Below the pieces are notes generated by a model. It worked only from the letters and a program-made list of their open reading frames with translations, ran no database searches and was not told the DNA's origin. Of a stretch of DNA of 32,009 bases, positions 23,851 through 32,009 are shown in pieces; the stretch's first letter is position 1, and the number at the start of each line of letters is the position of its first letter. Origin of the DNA: Desulfobulbus propionicus (GTDB lineage: Bacteria; Desulfobacterota; Desulfobulbia; Desulfobulbales; Desulfobulbaceae); assembly GCA_002746685.1 (NCBI GenBank), contig PDQK01000018.1:1-32009 (forward strand), written 5' to 3'. Both the position numbers and the translations under genes were made by a program.

Positions 23851-24657
23851 ATGCTTTTTACGGTAGACGTTGGTAACTCACATACTGTCAGTGGCGTATT
23901 CCATAATGGTTCCTTTATCGCTAACTGGCGGCTCCAGTCAACCCAGGATAAAACCGCAGACGAGCTGTCCATTCGCTATATTGCCCTGCTCTCCATGGCA
24001 AAGATTGATCCACGCCAGATTACGGGATTTATTATATCTTCGGTTGTGCCTTTGCTTGAGTCCAGCTGGATCAAGTTTGCCCAGGAGCACTTTATTGGGC
24101 TGCAGAACCCGCCTATTGCGGTTACTCACCAGCTTAATCTGGGGGGATTGGAGGTCAAGATCGATACCCCTTCAGAGGCCGGTGCGGATCGACTGGTTAA
24201 TGCTGTTGCTGCATGGGAACGGTTTAAGGAAGCCTTTATAGCGGTAGACTTTGGTACAGCCATTACCTTTGACTGCATAAGCAAAAACCATGAGTATCTT
24301 GGTGGGACTATCCACCCTGGAATTGGCATCTCACTCGATGCATTGGCCGCAAGAACCGCAAAACTCCCACGACTGGACATTGACGTGACTCCGGAAAACC
24401 CCATCGGCTCTTCCACTGTAAAAGCTATTCACTCCGGAATGTTGTATGGTTTTGGCGGGCTTGTCGACAGGATGATATCTCTTCTTGCCAAAGAGTTGGC
24501 GGATGATAATGAAAAAGTGCATACCATTGCCACTGGTGGAATGGCCCAACTCATCATGCCCTATGCCAAAACCCTGGAGCATGTTGATCCTCAGCTCACC
24601 TTGACCGGGCTCAAACAGATTTATGACCTGAACGCCACCCATGAAACAGGAAACTAA
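23851..24657 (+). CDS. coaX: Type III pantothenate kinase CoaX
   Basis: The 268-residue ASKHA-fold kinase phosphorylates pantothenate, the first step of coenzyme A synthesis. The phosphate loop is FTVDVGNSHTVSGVF, with the catalytic-region Asp at position 6. GADRLVNAVAAW and FIAVDFGTAITFDCI are the other hallmarks, and GGTIHPGIGISLDALAARTAKLP follows. Type III enzymes need a monovalent cation and are not inhibited by CoA. AGGAG eight bases upstream sets the start. It overlaps the next gene by 17 bp. No birA precedes it, unlike many coaX loci. Confidence 0.96.
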   Translation: MLFTVDVGNSHTVSGVFHNGSFIANWRLQSTQDKTADELSIRYIALLSMAKIDPRQITGFIISSVVPLLESSWIKFAQEHFIGLQNPPIAVTHQLNLGGLEVKIDTPSEAGADRLVNAVAAWERFKEAFIAVDFGTAITFDCISKNHEYLGGTIHPGIGISLDALAARTAKLPRLDIDVTPENPIGSSTVKAIHSGMLYGFGGLVDRMISLLAKELADDNEKVHTIATGGMAQLIMPYAKTLEHVDPQLTLTGLKQIYDLNATHETGN

Positions 24658-25588
24658 CCCCATATTTCCGCCCCGACTGAAAAAGGGGGATACTGTTGGT
24701 GTTTTTTGCCCAGCTGGACCAGTGAGGGATATTGGAGCCTTTGAACGCGGAGTGCAGATACTTAAAAGATTTGGGCTTGCGGTTAAGGTGCAGGGAAACG
24801 TGTATGATCAGGGCAGCTATCTGGCAGATGCAGATCAGCAGCGTGCCAACAACCTTCATGTTTTATTCGATGATGATACAGTTGCTGCAATAATGGCTGC
24901 TCGTGGTGGTTTTGGCTGCATGCGAATGCTCCCTTATGTTGATTTTGAGCTTATTCAAAAAAAGCCAAAGCTGCTTATCGGTTTCAGCGATGTCACGGTG
25001 CTCCTCGGTGCGCTGGTTGCACAGGCTAACACCATCTCTATCCATGGTCCGGTGGTCACATCCCTTGCAACCAGTAACGATAGGTCCATTCATCAGCTCC
25101 TTGGACTTGTTTCAGGGGACGGAGAGAATGTGGTCAAAGGAAAACAGCTCGAAATTTTGCGTAAAGGGAGCTGCCGTGGTATTCTTGCAGGAGGAAACCT
25201 GACCACTCTGGTGCATCTGATCGGTACCCGGTGGGAACACAATCTTGACAACAGGATTCTCGTTCTCGAAGATACGGGCGAGCATGTATATCGTCTGGAC
25301 CGGATGCTCACTCAACTGGCCATGAGCGGAAAATTAGACAGGATTGCAGGAATCCTCCTTGGAAGTTTTGATACTGGCGGTGGTGACGCCCTGCAAAACC
25401 AGCGCCTTGAAGAACAGGTCTGGACAAGAGTACTCGAATTGACCGAACACCTGAACCTGCCGGTCTGGGGTAGATTCCCCGTAGGTCATTTAGCAGAAAA
25501 TCTCGCCTTGCCTTTTGGTTTACCAGCAACCATGGATGAGAATAATGGCACGCTGCAATTTCACTTTGATTGCGCACAGTTTTTATAA
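24641..25588 (+). CDS. LD-carboxypeptidase, peptidase family S66 (LdcA-like)
   Basis: The 315-residue protein removes the terminal D-alanine from muropeptide tetrapeptides in murein recycling. The Ser-Glu-His triad of family S66 is visible: S116 in LLIGFSDVT, E210 in ILVLEDTGEH and H283 in FPVGHLAENLALPFG. The substrate-loop motif AARGGFGCMRMLPYVDF is also conserved. No signal peptide is present, so it acts in the cytoplasm. It starts within the end of coaX (17 bp overlap). The link with coaX is probably just shared transcription. Microcin-C7-self-immunity MccF is a homologous alternative, less likely in this context. Confidence 0.93.
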   Translation: MKQETNPIFPPRLKKGDTVGVFCPAGPVRDIGAFERGVQILKRFGLAVKVQGNVYDQGSYLADADQQRANNLHVLFDDDTVAAIMAARGGFGCMRMLPYVDFELIQKKPKLLIGFSDVTVLLGALVAQANTISIHGPVVTSLATSNDRSIHQLLGLVSGDGENVVKGKQLEILRKGSCRGILAGGNLTTLVHLIGTRWEHNLDNRILVLEDTGEHVYRLDRMLTQLAMSGKLDRIAGILLGSFDTGGGDALQNQRLEEQVWTRVLELTEHLNLPVWGRFPVGHLAENLALPFGLPATMDENNGTLQFHFDCAQFL

Positions 25589-25600
25589 CATACCACTTTT

Positions 25601-26254
25601 ATGATCAAGCGCTACCTGTTGACCATTCTGGCTTTTCTTGGCCTTGTTGTGCTCTACAGCCTTACCTTCATTCCTCTGGCACTGGTCAGTTCCGGCCTTT
25701 CTCAGCAAAAGCACCTGCTTTCCTTTGGCATATGGGGAGCAATGGTACTGATTTCACTCTTTCCAGCACTTGCAGTCATCATTGGTAAGATATGGTTTTT
25801 TAAAGGTAAAGGAGAGCCTGTAACGCGTGCTCGATTGCAGGAAACCCTCATGCAGATCAATGCGGCCAACGGCCCCGTGCAGATAATGGAGAAAAAACGG
25901 AAGCATCTGGTGACCTGGAAGCATCAGGAAAAGCTGTGGTGCGAATTGATGAGCCGCAATGGAATGACACAATTATATGAGTTACACCTCTTTTTTGATG
26001 ACGCCACCAAAACGGTTGAACTCATTGATAAAATGCGAAAAGTGGGGTTTGTAGATTGCCCAGATAGAGTGAAAAAAGGTTTCCTGGCACGGCCAAAGCC
26101 GCTCCTTCGGGTGGGACTGGGGGAACAGTGGGGAGTGGAAAATTATCAAAAACGTCAACCCCATGAGTACAACTTTAAACCCGTTGAGATAAAATCCCCA
26201 GTCATGGGAACGATTCTCAAAAATGGCTGGAACGTTCGTTTCAGGCTCCTGTGA
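25601..26254 (+). CDS. Two-TM membrane protein of unknown function, 217 aa
   Basis: I do not recognise this family. Two hydrophobic segments lie at about 5-31 and 43-66, in a hairpin whose short loop is SSGLSQQKH. The remaining ~150 residues are soluble and basic, with segments such as VTWKHQEKLWCELM, LFFDDATKTVELIDKMRKVG and NGWNVRFRLL. The membrane-anchored soluble part most likely faces the cytoplasm given its positive charges. It follows the LD-carboxypeptidase by 12 bp on the same strand, so it belongs to the coaX transcript. No strong ribosome binding site precedes the ATG. Confidence 0.75.
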   Translation: MIKRYLLTILAFLGLVVLYSLTFIPLALVSSGLSQQKHLLSFGIWGAMVLISLFPALAVIIGKIWFFKGKGEPVTRARLQETLMQINAANGPVQIMEKKRKHLVTWKHQEKLWCELMSRNGMTQLYELHLFFDDATKTVELIDKMRKVGFVDCPDRVKKGFLARPKPLLRVGLGEQWGVENYQKRQPHEYNFKPVEIKSPVMGTILKNGWNVRFRLL

Positions 26255-26265
26255 TTAACAGATAC

Positions 26266-26298
26266 CCGCTCAATCGTAACTGATAACGGGTACTTCAT
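26266..26298. terminator. Weak hairpin between convergent genes
   Basis: TACCCG and CGGGTA can pair around a long loop between the 25601 gene and the convergent TPM gene. There is no T-run; a weak candidate only. Confidence 0.25.
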
Positions 26299-26311
26299 CA
26301 CTTGCAGAACA

Positions 26312-27001
26312 TCAGTGAATAACCAGATTATGCAATTGCCTGGGCCTTTCTTCTAGTATCAGGTTTTTCAGCTCATCTTCATCATCTTTTTGCCATGGAA
26401 AGTGCGTGGCCAATATTTGGGTAACTTCATCAATGGCGCGGCATAGTGCCTCTGCCTGCTGTTGCTCACGGATGCCTCTGGTCAATCCGTCCACGATATG
26501 TTGCCAGGTTTCAAATGGTATTTTTTTGTTAATGTTGGTATCACCCAAAATCCAGGCCTTTCGCTCAAACAATGAGATATAGAGCAATACCCCGTTCTCA
26601 TCCTTTGTTTTATGCAGGTTTTCTGTAAAAAAGCTTATAAAAGCGCTCTTTTGTACTTCACCCTCCATCTGGTGTTCAGTAAGAAAAAGGCGCTTCAGGG
26701 TGTTGGTTCGCGAAACAAGGAAGCCTGTAACGGGCGTACAACAGATAAACAGTACCAGAAATATCCACAACTCGTTTATCCCAGACCAGATAAGATGAGC
26801 AACACAGGCAGTGAGCAATAAAGAAACCATCCCCCCTAAGATGCCACCTCCAAGTATCGCAGCACTGGGATAGGAATGACTGGATGAGACAATCATAGGT
26901 ACGATCTCACCGGAAGTTCGCCGTTCTGCCGCACGTACAGCCGACTTAACAGATTCCTGTTCTTCAGGGGTTAAGAATTGTTGCGCTAAGGTTTTTCCCA
27001 T
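26312..27001 (-). CDS. TPM-domain membrane protein, second of pair
   Basis: The 229-residue protein has an N-terminal TPM-domain start (LTPEEQESVKSAVRAAERRTSGEIVPMIV). A two-helix membrane insert at about 48-94 follows, then the later half of the domain (ENGVLLYISLFERKAWILGDTNINKK), the conserved part of the second TPM subtype. No glycine-rich tail is present. The TPM fold (TLP18.3/Psb32/MOLO-1) occurs in membrane-associated proteins in photosystem repair and receptor assembly; a phosphatase activity is reported for some plant members. I chose ATG 27001, six bases after GGAGG and overlapping the previous stop as TAATG; the ATG at 27007 abuts GGAGG. Confidence 0.87.
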   Translation of the reverse strand: MGKTLAQQFLTPEEQESVKSAVRAAERRTSGEIVPMIVSSSHSYPSAAILGGGILGGMVSLLLTACVAHLIWSGINELWIFLVLFICCTPVTGFLVSRTNTLKRLFLTEHQMEGEVQKSAFISFFTENLHKTKDENGVLLYISLFERKAWILGDTNINKKIPFETWQHIVDGLTRGIREQQQAEALCRAIDEVTQILATHFPWQKDDEDELKNLILEERPRQLHNLVIH

Positions 27002-27906
27002 TACCATCCTCCGGAAGCACCGCCTCCACCAAAACCACCTCCACCGCCGCCAAAACCACCAAAACCGCCACCGAAACCACCTCCAAGGGTGTTAAAGCCG
27101 CCAGAAAAGCCAGTTGTTCTGCTGCTTCTTCTGTGTGATCTGGAAGAAATAATGGAACTGGCTATAACTCCGCCGATCACGCCAACTAAGGCGAAAATGA
27201 GTAAAGAGGTCACACCACTTATAAATGGTGCAGTAAGCCCCAGCAACGTAGAGTACACACCACCTGCAATGCCTGCAATAATCGTTTTTTTTCTGAAAAT
27301 GGAGCCGATGGTAAAAAAGCCAAACATCCCTCCTATTATCCACAATGCAGGGTCAGCATCAGAGGCTTTTTTAAGGCTTTCAGTATTGAACTCGCCTTTA
27401 ACGGTACCAACTATTGCCGCAACGCCATTGATTACCCCTGCATCAAATTGCCCCTTCCTGAACTTGGGAGTAATGACATTACGAATAATTCTGCCCGCAA
27501 CAACATCGGTCAACACGCCTTCCAGTCCGTAACCAACTTCTATTCGGATCTTGCGGTCATTTACTGCAATAAGTAACAACACACCATTATCAGCCCCTTT
27601 TTGCCCTATCCCCCAAGTCTCTGCTACCTTTAATGAGTACTGCTCAAGGTTTTCACCCTTAAGGGAGGTGATGGTTAGAATAACCACCTGAGTAGAGTCT
27701 TCCTGCTCCAGTTGCTTGAGTTGTTCTTCCAGCAGGTTCCTGGTTCCGGTGGAAAGTAACCCGTCATAATCATTAACCCTTGCTTTCAGGGGTGGGACGT
27801 CCAGCGCCATGGCCTGGATGCAGCCTGCCAAAACCAGCAACCACGAAACCGCAAAAATACAGGTAAACTCCTTTAAGGCAGCAGAGTAGCAATGTATTCT
27901 GTTCAC
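27001..27906 (-). CDS. TPM-domain protein with signal peptide and glycine-rich tail
   Basis: The 301-residue product has an N-terminal export signal whose hydrophobic core ends [11 protein letters not shown]. Cleavage could be by signal peptidase II at C29 (a LAGC lipobox) or by signal peptidase I after AMA. The TPM domain spans about 40-170 ([50 protein letters not shown]). Membrane helices follow near 190-255. The tail (about 270-301) is a run of [11 protein letters not shown] ending GASGGW, typical of the YgcG-like/TPM group. It sits between lemA and another TPM gene, overlapping lemA by ATGA. LemA plus TPM genes are a widespread conserved pair whose role is unclear, possibly membrane-protein assembly or stress. 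Confidence 0.93.
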   Translation of the reverse strand: MNRIHCYSAALKEFTCIFAVSWLLVLAGCIQAMALDVPPLKARVNDYDGLLSTGTRNLLEEQLKQLEQEDSTQVVILTITSLKGENLEQYSLKVAETWGIGQKGADNGVLLLIAVNDRKIRIEVGYGLEGVLTDVVAGRIIRNVITPKFRKGQFDAGVINGVAAIVGTVKGEFNTESLKKASDADPALWIIGGMFGFFTIGSIFRKKTIIAGIAGGVYSTLLGLTAPFISGVTSLLIFALVGVIGGVIASSIISSRSHRRSSRTTGFSGGFNTLGGGFGGGFGGFGGGGGGFGGGGASGGW

Positions 27907-28502
27907 TCGAAATTCACCTTTGGTACTTCTTTTGCCTGTGGTTCTGCTTTAAAATACTCTTTACGTTCCAGCTTAAGCAGGTACTTGTTGGTCAGGCTCT
28001 GAGGAAATTTTCTGATGGCCCCGTTAAATGTACTGACGGCCTGGTTATACCGCTGGCGTGCCACATTGATTCTGTTTTCGGTTCCTTCAAGTTGATTCTG
28101 CAGATCCAGAAAATTCTGATTGGCTTTTAAATCAGGGTAGCGTTCCACCACAAGCATTAGTTTAGACAACGCTGAGGTCAACCCACCTTGAGCCTCCTGG
28201 AGCTGCTGCATGGCGGCAGCATTGCCTAAATCTTCTGGTTTTATTTGAACAGCAGTCGCCTTGTTCCGGGCATTGACAACCGCTTCCAGGGTTTTGTGTT
28301 CGTGGCTGGCATAGCCTTTCACCGTTGCTACCAGATTGGGAATAAGATCAGCCCTGCGCTGCAGCGTAGACTCGATATCTGCCCACGCTTTGAACACCTC
28401 CTCTTCTGCAACCTGCAGGGAGTTGTACCCACACCCGGCAAGGAAAAAAAGCATAAAAAAACATGTTGTCAGGAAATAAAATCGGTGCAGAGGGGTCTTC
28501 AT
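27903..28502 (-). CDS. lemA: LemA family lipoprotein
   Basis: The 199-residue product has a lipoprotein signal with lipobox LAGC (C24), so it should be lipid-anchored to the outer or inner membrane. The LemA core is plain: [74 protein letters not shown]. It forms a long antiparallel helical bundle. AAGGAG seven bases upstream sets the start. The gap to the preceding sensor gene is 27 bp, so lemA and the two TPM genes are likely transcribed with the sensor. Function of LemA is poorly known. Confidence 0.95.
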   Translation of the reverse strand: MKTPLHRFYFLTTCFFMLFFLAGCGYNSLQVAEEEVFKAWADIESTLQRRADLIPNLVATVKGYASHEHKTLEAVVNARNKATAVQIKPEDLGNAAAMQQLQEAQGGLTSALSKLMLVVERYPDLKANQNFLDLQNQLEGTENRINVARQRYNQAVSTFNGAIRKFPQSLTNKYLLKLERKEYFKAEPQAKEVPKVNFE

Positions 28503-28529
28503 TGGTTTCTCCTTTTCAATTCTTTTTTG

Positions 28530-31448
28530 CTACATCTGTTTAAAATCAAAGCTCATTTTAGTCTGAAAACCAACTATCTGGGAAAGCGCTTCTTTTAACA
28601 GTACCTTCTCCATTTCGGTAAGCTCAACAGGGGCAATATAATTATGTGGCTGCTGACCATTTTTTAGAGACTGTATCTGATGTTTAAACCGAAGCTCAAG
28701 TAAATATTTATAGACAAAAGTGAGTTCCTCACACTCTTTGGCCGACAAGTGAGCAACCGCCTGAAGCTGGTTCAATCTGGAAAAAGTATTAGTCTGGTTG
28801 ATGCCATATTTTAGTGCGTAGATTCTGGTATAATCCACCAATGGGGTCATGGCTTTTTTAATGCTGAAATGCTCACTGTGCCTGCCTCTTGTTTCCACCA
28901 CAAAATTTTTAAACCGATTGAGCGGTGGTTTTGAATGAAGGCAATTATGGGTCAGGTGATAGAGAAAAAGCGGTTTTTTGATTATCAACCGTGCAAGATG
29001 TTCCTGCAACTCGCTTACCAGTGCAGTATCCCCATGCACCAACCTGAAATCAAAAAATATTTTCGTGTCAAGCAGGTCAGCAGGTTCCATGGCCGAGGTC
29101 CAGGTGTCAAAGTATTCCTTCCATGTTGTAATCGGTTGACACCAGCGAGGATTTTTCGCCATTATATCCCCTTTACATAGGGCGTACCCTGCATCATCCA
29201 GCCAGTTACACACCTTTTCCCCAAGGGCTTGAAAGTAGTCTGCTGCACTTTGGGAATCGCTGTCGCCAAGGTCATAAACCAGGGCATTGTCCTGATCTGT
29301 TACCAGGGTTTGTTCCTCCCGCCCAACGCTGCCAAGCGCTAAAAAGCTGTATGGACAGGGCGGTTTACCAAGCTCCTTTATTGCAAGGGCAATGCACTTT
29401 TTCATCGCTGCTTCGGCAACCGCAGAGATAATCCTGGTTAAATTACGTGCATCAGGGGAACTTTCAAATAACCGCTGAATCAAAAAAGGAAGTCTTTCTC
29501 TGACTAGAGAAAATTGTTCTGGCACCTCTATCCGGTCAATGTCAGCGATAAGTTTAGACAAAATATACTGCTGATTTTTCAACAGGTTCTTGGCACTTAT
29601 TACTTTGAAGTAGTCGCCCTGTGGATCACGCACCAGCAGGTGATCCACATTTTTTTCAAGCATTTTTACAATACCTTCAAAAATTAAGGCATCTCCAGAA
29701 ATCCCGATCAGAGGGGCGCTCATTATCTGGGAAACCGGGGTATCACCTTTCCTGCCTGTGGCCACAAGCCGCTCCCTGATATCATTATCGGTCACAATAC
29801 CGATGGGAGCACTTTGTTCATCTGGTTTAATGACAATAGCACTGGAACCTGCCTGTTCCATAAACTTTGCCGCAATTTCCGTGGTGGTGTCCAGTAAACA
29901 GCTTGGGACAGCAACAGCATAGGCCTTGTGAATGGGTTCATTTTGAAAAAGCACGCTGGCCTGGAGTTCGCTGATCATCCCCTCACGTTCCTGCTCCTTA
30001 TGGTATCGCTGGGTGATATCTTCTACAAACCCATCACAGTAGCTTATTTTTCCATGTTGATTACGGACAAGGGTGGCAGTTATGGAAAGTATTGCGACGA
30101 CACCAGGTGCAGGGGTAAACTGGAAGGTTACATCACTGACCTTACCTGCTTTTTTGAGTTGTTTTTTAAACGATTGGTATTGCTCAGTGTCTCCCAAGAG
30201 ACGGCCCAAAGAACTGGTATACAAATCTTCAGGTGAGTTACAGCCAAAAATGCGTGCTGTTGCCGGGTTTGCCTCAACAAACACTTCGGTGGGTTCAAAA
30301 GTGGTGCGAAAAACACCAATGCTGATGTTATCGGTGAGATGCTCGAATTTCTCCCGCCTTGATCCAAGCTCACTATCGATCTCCTTTTGGGTGCTGATAT
30401 CTTTTATAACAACAATAACGCCCTGTTGCTGATTGATCTCAATGGGAGAAACATTGATAAGCACATGAAATGTGGAGCCAGTGGCGTGGGTAAGCAAGGC
30501 CTCAAACTGATCGTGCATTTGATTGCCCAAAAGCAGGTTCACAGGGCGGTCGGAATCGCCCTCCTCTCTGATAAGCCCGATAAAATCACCAAAAGACATA
30601 GCCATCACCGTATGCTCGGTGTAGCCGCTCATATCCTCAAACACTTTGTTGGCGTAGACGATCTCCTCCCCGATCATCATGAGTACGCCTTCTGTTGAAG
30701 CTTCCACAAGGGTTCGATATTTTTCACCAACCTGCCTCAGGTCTTCTTCATTTTTCTGGCGCTCAGTTTCAATGCGCATGCTCTCGCGGGTGATAAGATA
30801 AAGCAACGCAGCAATAACCACTATGATAGCAAAGGAAACAAGAAGAAGTCGATTGGTTAACGAATCCATCTCCTGGTGGACATCTTCTAGGTAAATTCCG
30901 GTGCCGATAATCCAGCCCCACGGTTGAAATAATTTCACATAGGACAGTTTTGGACCTGTGAGGGACGGATTTTCTTTGTCTTCCCACTGGTACTGTAAAT
31001 ACCCTTCCCCGTGCTGCCTGGCAATATTGACAAAATCAAGAAAGAGATACTGCCCTTCACGGTCCTTGTAATCGTGCAGGTTCTGATTAAGTAGATCATC
31101 TCGGTAGGGATGCATAAGCATTTTGGGGCTCACATCCATGACCCAGAAGTAATCTTTTATCTCCTCACCATAACGGAGGAATTTGATATATTGCAGTGCC
31201 TGTTTCTGGGCTTCTTCTCTTGGCAGATTGCCAGCTTGTTCCTTTTTCTGAGCCATAGCGATGATGGACCAGGCTGCAATGGAAAGTTCTTTGATCATCT
31301 CCTTTTTGCCGGTCATCATAGAGTGTTCAAGGGATGGAATGATGAGCAGGAAAATGATCCCTCCAAAAAGCAGAACAGCAAGGAGTGAGGGCAGAATAAT
31401 GCGGATAAAAAAAGGTCGCCAAACTCGAACAGCCTTTTCAGATGGCAT
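28530..31448 (-). CDS. Membrane sensor: Cache-PAS-PAS-CBS-CBS-DUF294 nucleotidyltransferase
   Basis: I start at ATG 31448, where AGGAGG lies six bases upstream; an ATG at 31496 has no such site. The 972-residue protein has TM1 (about 17-38), a periplasmic sCache_2-type domain (about 45-190, with DYFWVMD, HPYRDDLLNQN and PWGWIIGTGIYLEDV) and TM2 (about 200-219). Two PAS domains follow (243-355 and 366-482), then two CBS motifs (510-565 and 573-625; GIVTDNDIRERLV marks the first). From about 640 comes a DUF294-type nucleotidyltransferase with GSVGREEQ (706-713) and D718/D720, the metal-binding pair, then the helical DUF294_C domain. There is no kinase, GGDEF, HD or methyl-accepting region. It should couple a small extracellular ligand and internal nucleotides to nucleotidyl transfer, but its target is unknown. 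lemA and two TPM genes follow. Confidence 0.88.
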   Translation of the reverse strand: MPSEKAVRVWRPFFIRIILPSLLAVLLFGGIIFLLIIPSLEHSMMTGKKEMIKELSIAAWSIIAMAQKKEQAGNLPREEAQKQALQYIKFLRYGEEIKDYFWVMDVSPKMLMHPYRDDLLNQNLHDYKDREGQYLFLDFVNIARQHGEGYLQYQWEDKENPSLTGPKLSYVKLFQPWGWIIGTGIYLEDVHQEMDSLTNRLLLVSFAIIVVIAALLYLITRESMRIETERQKNEEDLRQVGEKYRTLVEASTEGVLMMIGEEIVYANKVFEDMSGYTEHTVMAMSFGDFIGLIREEGDSDRPVNLLLGNQMHDQFEALLTHATGSTFHVLINVSPIEINQQQGVIVVIKDISTQKEIDSELGSRREKFEHLTDNISIGVFRTTFEPTEVFVEANPATARIFGCNSPEDLYTSSLGRLLGDTEQYQSFKKQLKKAGKVSDVTFQFTPAPGVVAILSITATLVRNQHGKISYCDGFVEDITQRYHKEQEREGMISELQASVLFQNEPIHKAYAVAVPSCLLDTTTEIAAKFMEQAGSSAIVIKPDEQSAPIGIVTDNDIRERLVATGRKGDTPVSQIMSAPLIGISGDALIFEGIVKMLEKNVDHLLVRDPQGDYFKVISAKNLLKNQQYILSKLIADIDRIEVPEQFSLVRERLPFLIQRLFESSPDARNLTRIISAVAEAAMKKCIALAIKELGKPPCPYSFLALGSVGREEQTLVTDQDNALVYDLGDSDSQSAADYFQALGEKVCNWLDDAGYALCKGDIMAKNPRWCQPITTWKEYFDTWTSAMEPADLLDTKIFFDFRLVHGDTALVSELQEHLARLIIKKPLFLYHLTHNCLHSKPPLNRFKNFVVETRGRHSEHFSIKKAMTPLVDYTRIYALKYGINQTNTFSRLNQLQAVAHLSAKECEELTFVYKYLLELRFKHQIQSLKNGQQPHNYIAPVELTEMEKVLLKEALSQIVGFQTKMSFDFKQM

Positions 31449-31579
31449 TACAGACCTCCTGGTATCTGGGTGCCAGTGATTGGGAGAAAAGAGCAATTTG
31501 TGATTGGTAGAGAGAGTAAAATGTACACCACCCTGATTGGGTTTGCTCTATGTATTATGAAAAAACGTGTTACTGACCA

Positions 31580-32009
31580 TTATCTTTCGGTGAGGGCGTT
31601 TTGCTTTGCCTTGAGCAGCGGTTTTAAAATATATGACAGGATTGTTTTCTTTCCGGTAATAATATCCACAGAAACGGTCATTCCAGGAATAATCTGCAAG
31701 GGTTTTTCCCTGGTGCCCAGATTGGTTTTCGGGGTTTCTATTTCCACCAGAAAATAGGTCTGGTTTCTCTCGTCCTTGAGGGTATCGGCGCTGATTCGTG
31801 CCACCTTGCCCGAGAGTCCGCCATAGATGGAGAAATCATAGGCAGTGACTTTTACCGTGGCCTTTTGTCCTGGATGAAGAAAGGCGATATCTGATGGTCT
31901 GATCCGGGCCTCGATAAGCAGTTTATCTTCTACCGGCACAATTTCCACCAGATCCATACCAGGGGTGATGACCTGCCCCAGGGTATTGACATGAACCTGC
32001 TTGACGATC
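31580..32009 (-). CDS. HlyD-family type I secretion adaptor, C-terminal part
   Basis: The reading frame is open to the right edge (142 codons before the stop, no start in view). It encodes the end of a membrane-fusion protein. IVKQVHVNTLGQVITPGMDL is the lipoyl/beta-barrel junction, followed by the typical LLIEARIRPSDIAFLHPGQK, VKVTAYDFSIYGGLSGKVA and LQIIPGMTVSVDIITGKKT. The closing YILKPLLKAKQNALTER is the HlyD/LapC-type tail. These proteins bridge an inner-membrane ABC exporter to TolC in type I secretion of large repeat-containing proteins. The exporter ATPase is expected further to the right. A 131-bp spacer with no gene separates it from the sensor gene. Confidence 0.92.
   Translation of the reverse strand, partial: IVKQVHVNTLGQVITPGMDLVEIVPVEDKLLIEARIRPSDIAFLHPGQKATVKVTAYDFSIYGGLSGKVARISADTLKDERNQTYFLVEIETPKTNLGTREKPLQIIPGMTVSVDIITGKKTILSYILKPLLKAKQNALTER

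Noticed and set aside
28530..31448. Annotation as a hybrid histidine kinase or diguanylate cyclase
   Set aside because: Cache and PAS domains suggest this at first glance, but there is no H-box, ATPase, GGDEF or EAL motif anywhere in the chain.

Overview
The window looks like chromosome from an anaerobic Gram-negative bacterium, probably a sulfate reducer or disproportionator of the Desulfobacterota (Desulfobulbales-like). I infer this from the futalosine menaquinone operon, an anaerobe-type short ThiC, AhpC paired with an AhpF-like reductase, outer-envelope features (LemA lipoprotein, type I secretion adaptor) and the general protein character. No rRNA or tRNA gene is visible, so the species is not fixed by the sequence.

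Layout. 1-1350 is a small accessory patch: the 5' part of a REP-associated (Y1/IS200-like) transposase running off the left edge, an orphan AT-rich hypothetical gene, an internally deleted second copy of the transposase element with tandem GTCCCCGGAA-type repeats, and a 3' remnant of a phosphonate permease gene (phnE). 1351-3914 is a peroxide-defence pair, ahpC and an AhpF-like reductase, with a candidate promoter and hairpins. 3928-11188 (minus strand) is a tightly packed menaquinone operon, in transcription order mqnE, mqnC, mqnX-like deaminase, mqnA, menG/ubiE, ubiX-like, ubiA-like (mqnP) and a DUF3108 protein. It sits just after a terminator-ended sigma-70 gene (11285-12601). malQ diverges from the sigma gene.

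14401-19218 (plus strand) is a thiamine operon, thiS-thiG-thiH-thiF-thiE-thiC, led by a recognisable -35/-10 promoter, a TPP riboswitch and an intrinsic terminator. It converges on a minus-strand operon of cutA, a small zinc-ribbon protein, parE and parC (19270-23704). 23851-26254 (plus) carries coaX (type III pantothenate kinase), an LD-carboxypeptidase and an unrecognised two-TM membrane protein. 26312-31448 (minus) is a run of a large Cache-PAS-PAS-CBS-CBS-DUF294 membrane sensor, lemA and two TPM-domain proteins. The right edge holds the C-terminal part of an HlyD-family type I secretion adaptor.

How the genes fit together. Chorismate is turned by MqnA, MqnE, the deaminase and MqnC into the dehypoxanthine futalosine-derived cyclic product; the UbiX/UbiA-like and MenG proteins serve later decarboxylation, prenylation and methylation. 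MqnB, MqnD and the UbiD-like MqnL are not in the window. The thiamine operon makes both the thiazole (ThiS/G/H/F) and pyrimidine (ThiC) halves and joins them (ThiE). Many gene pairs overlap by one base as TAATG, or by four as ATGA, suggesting pervasive translational coupling. The least explained and most interesting unit is the sensor-lemA-TPM-TPM run at the right end.
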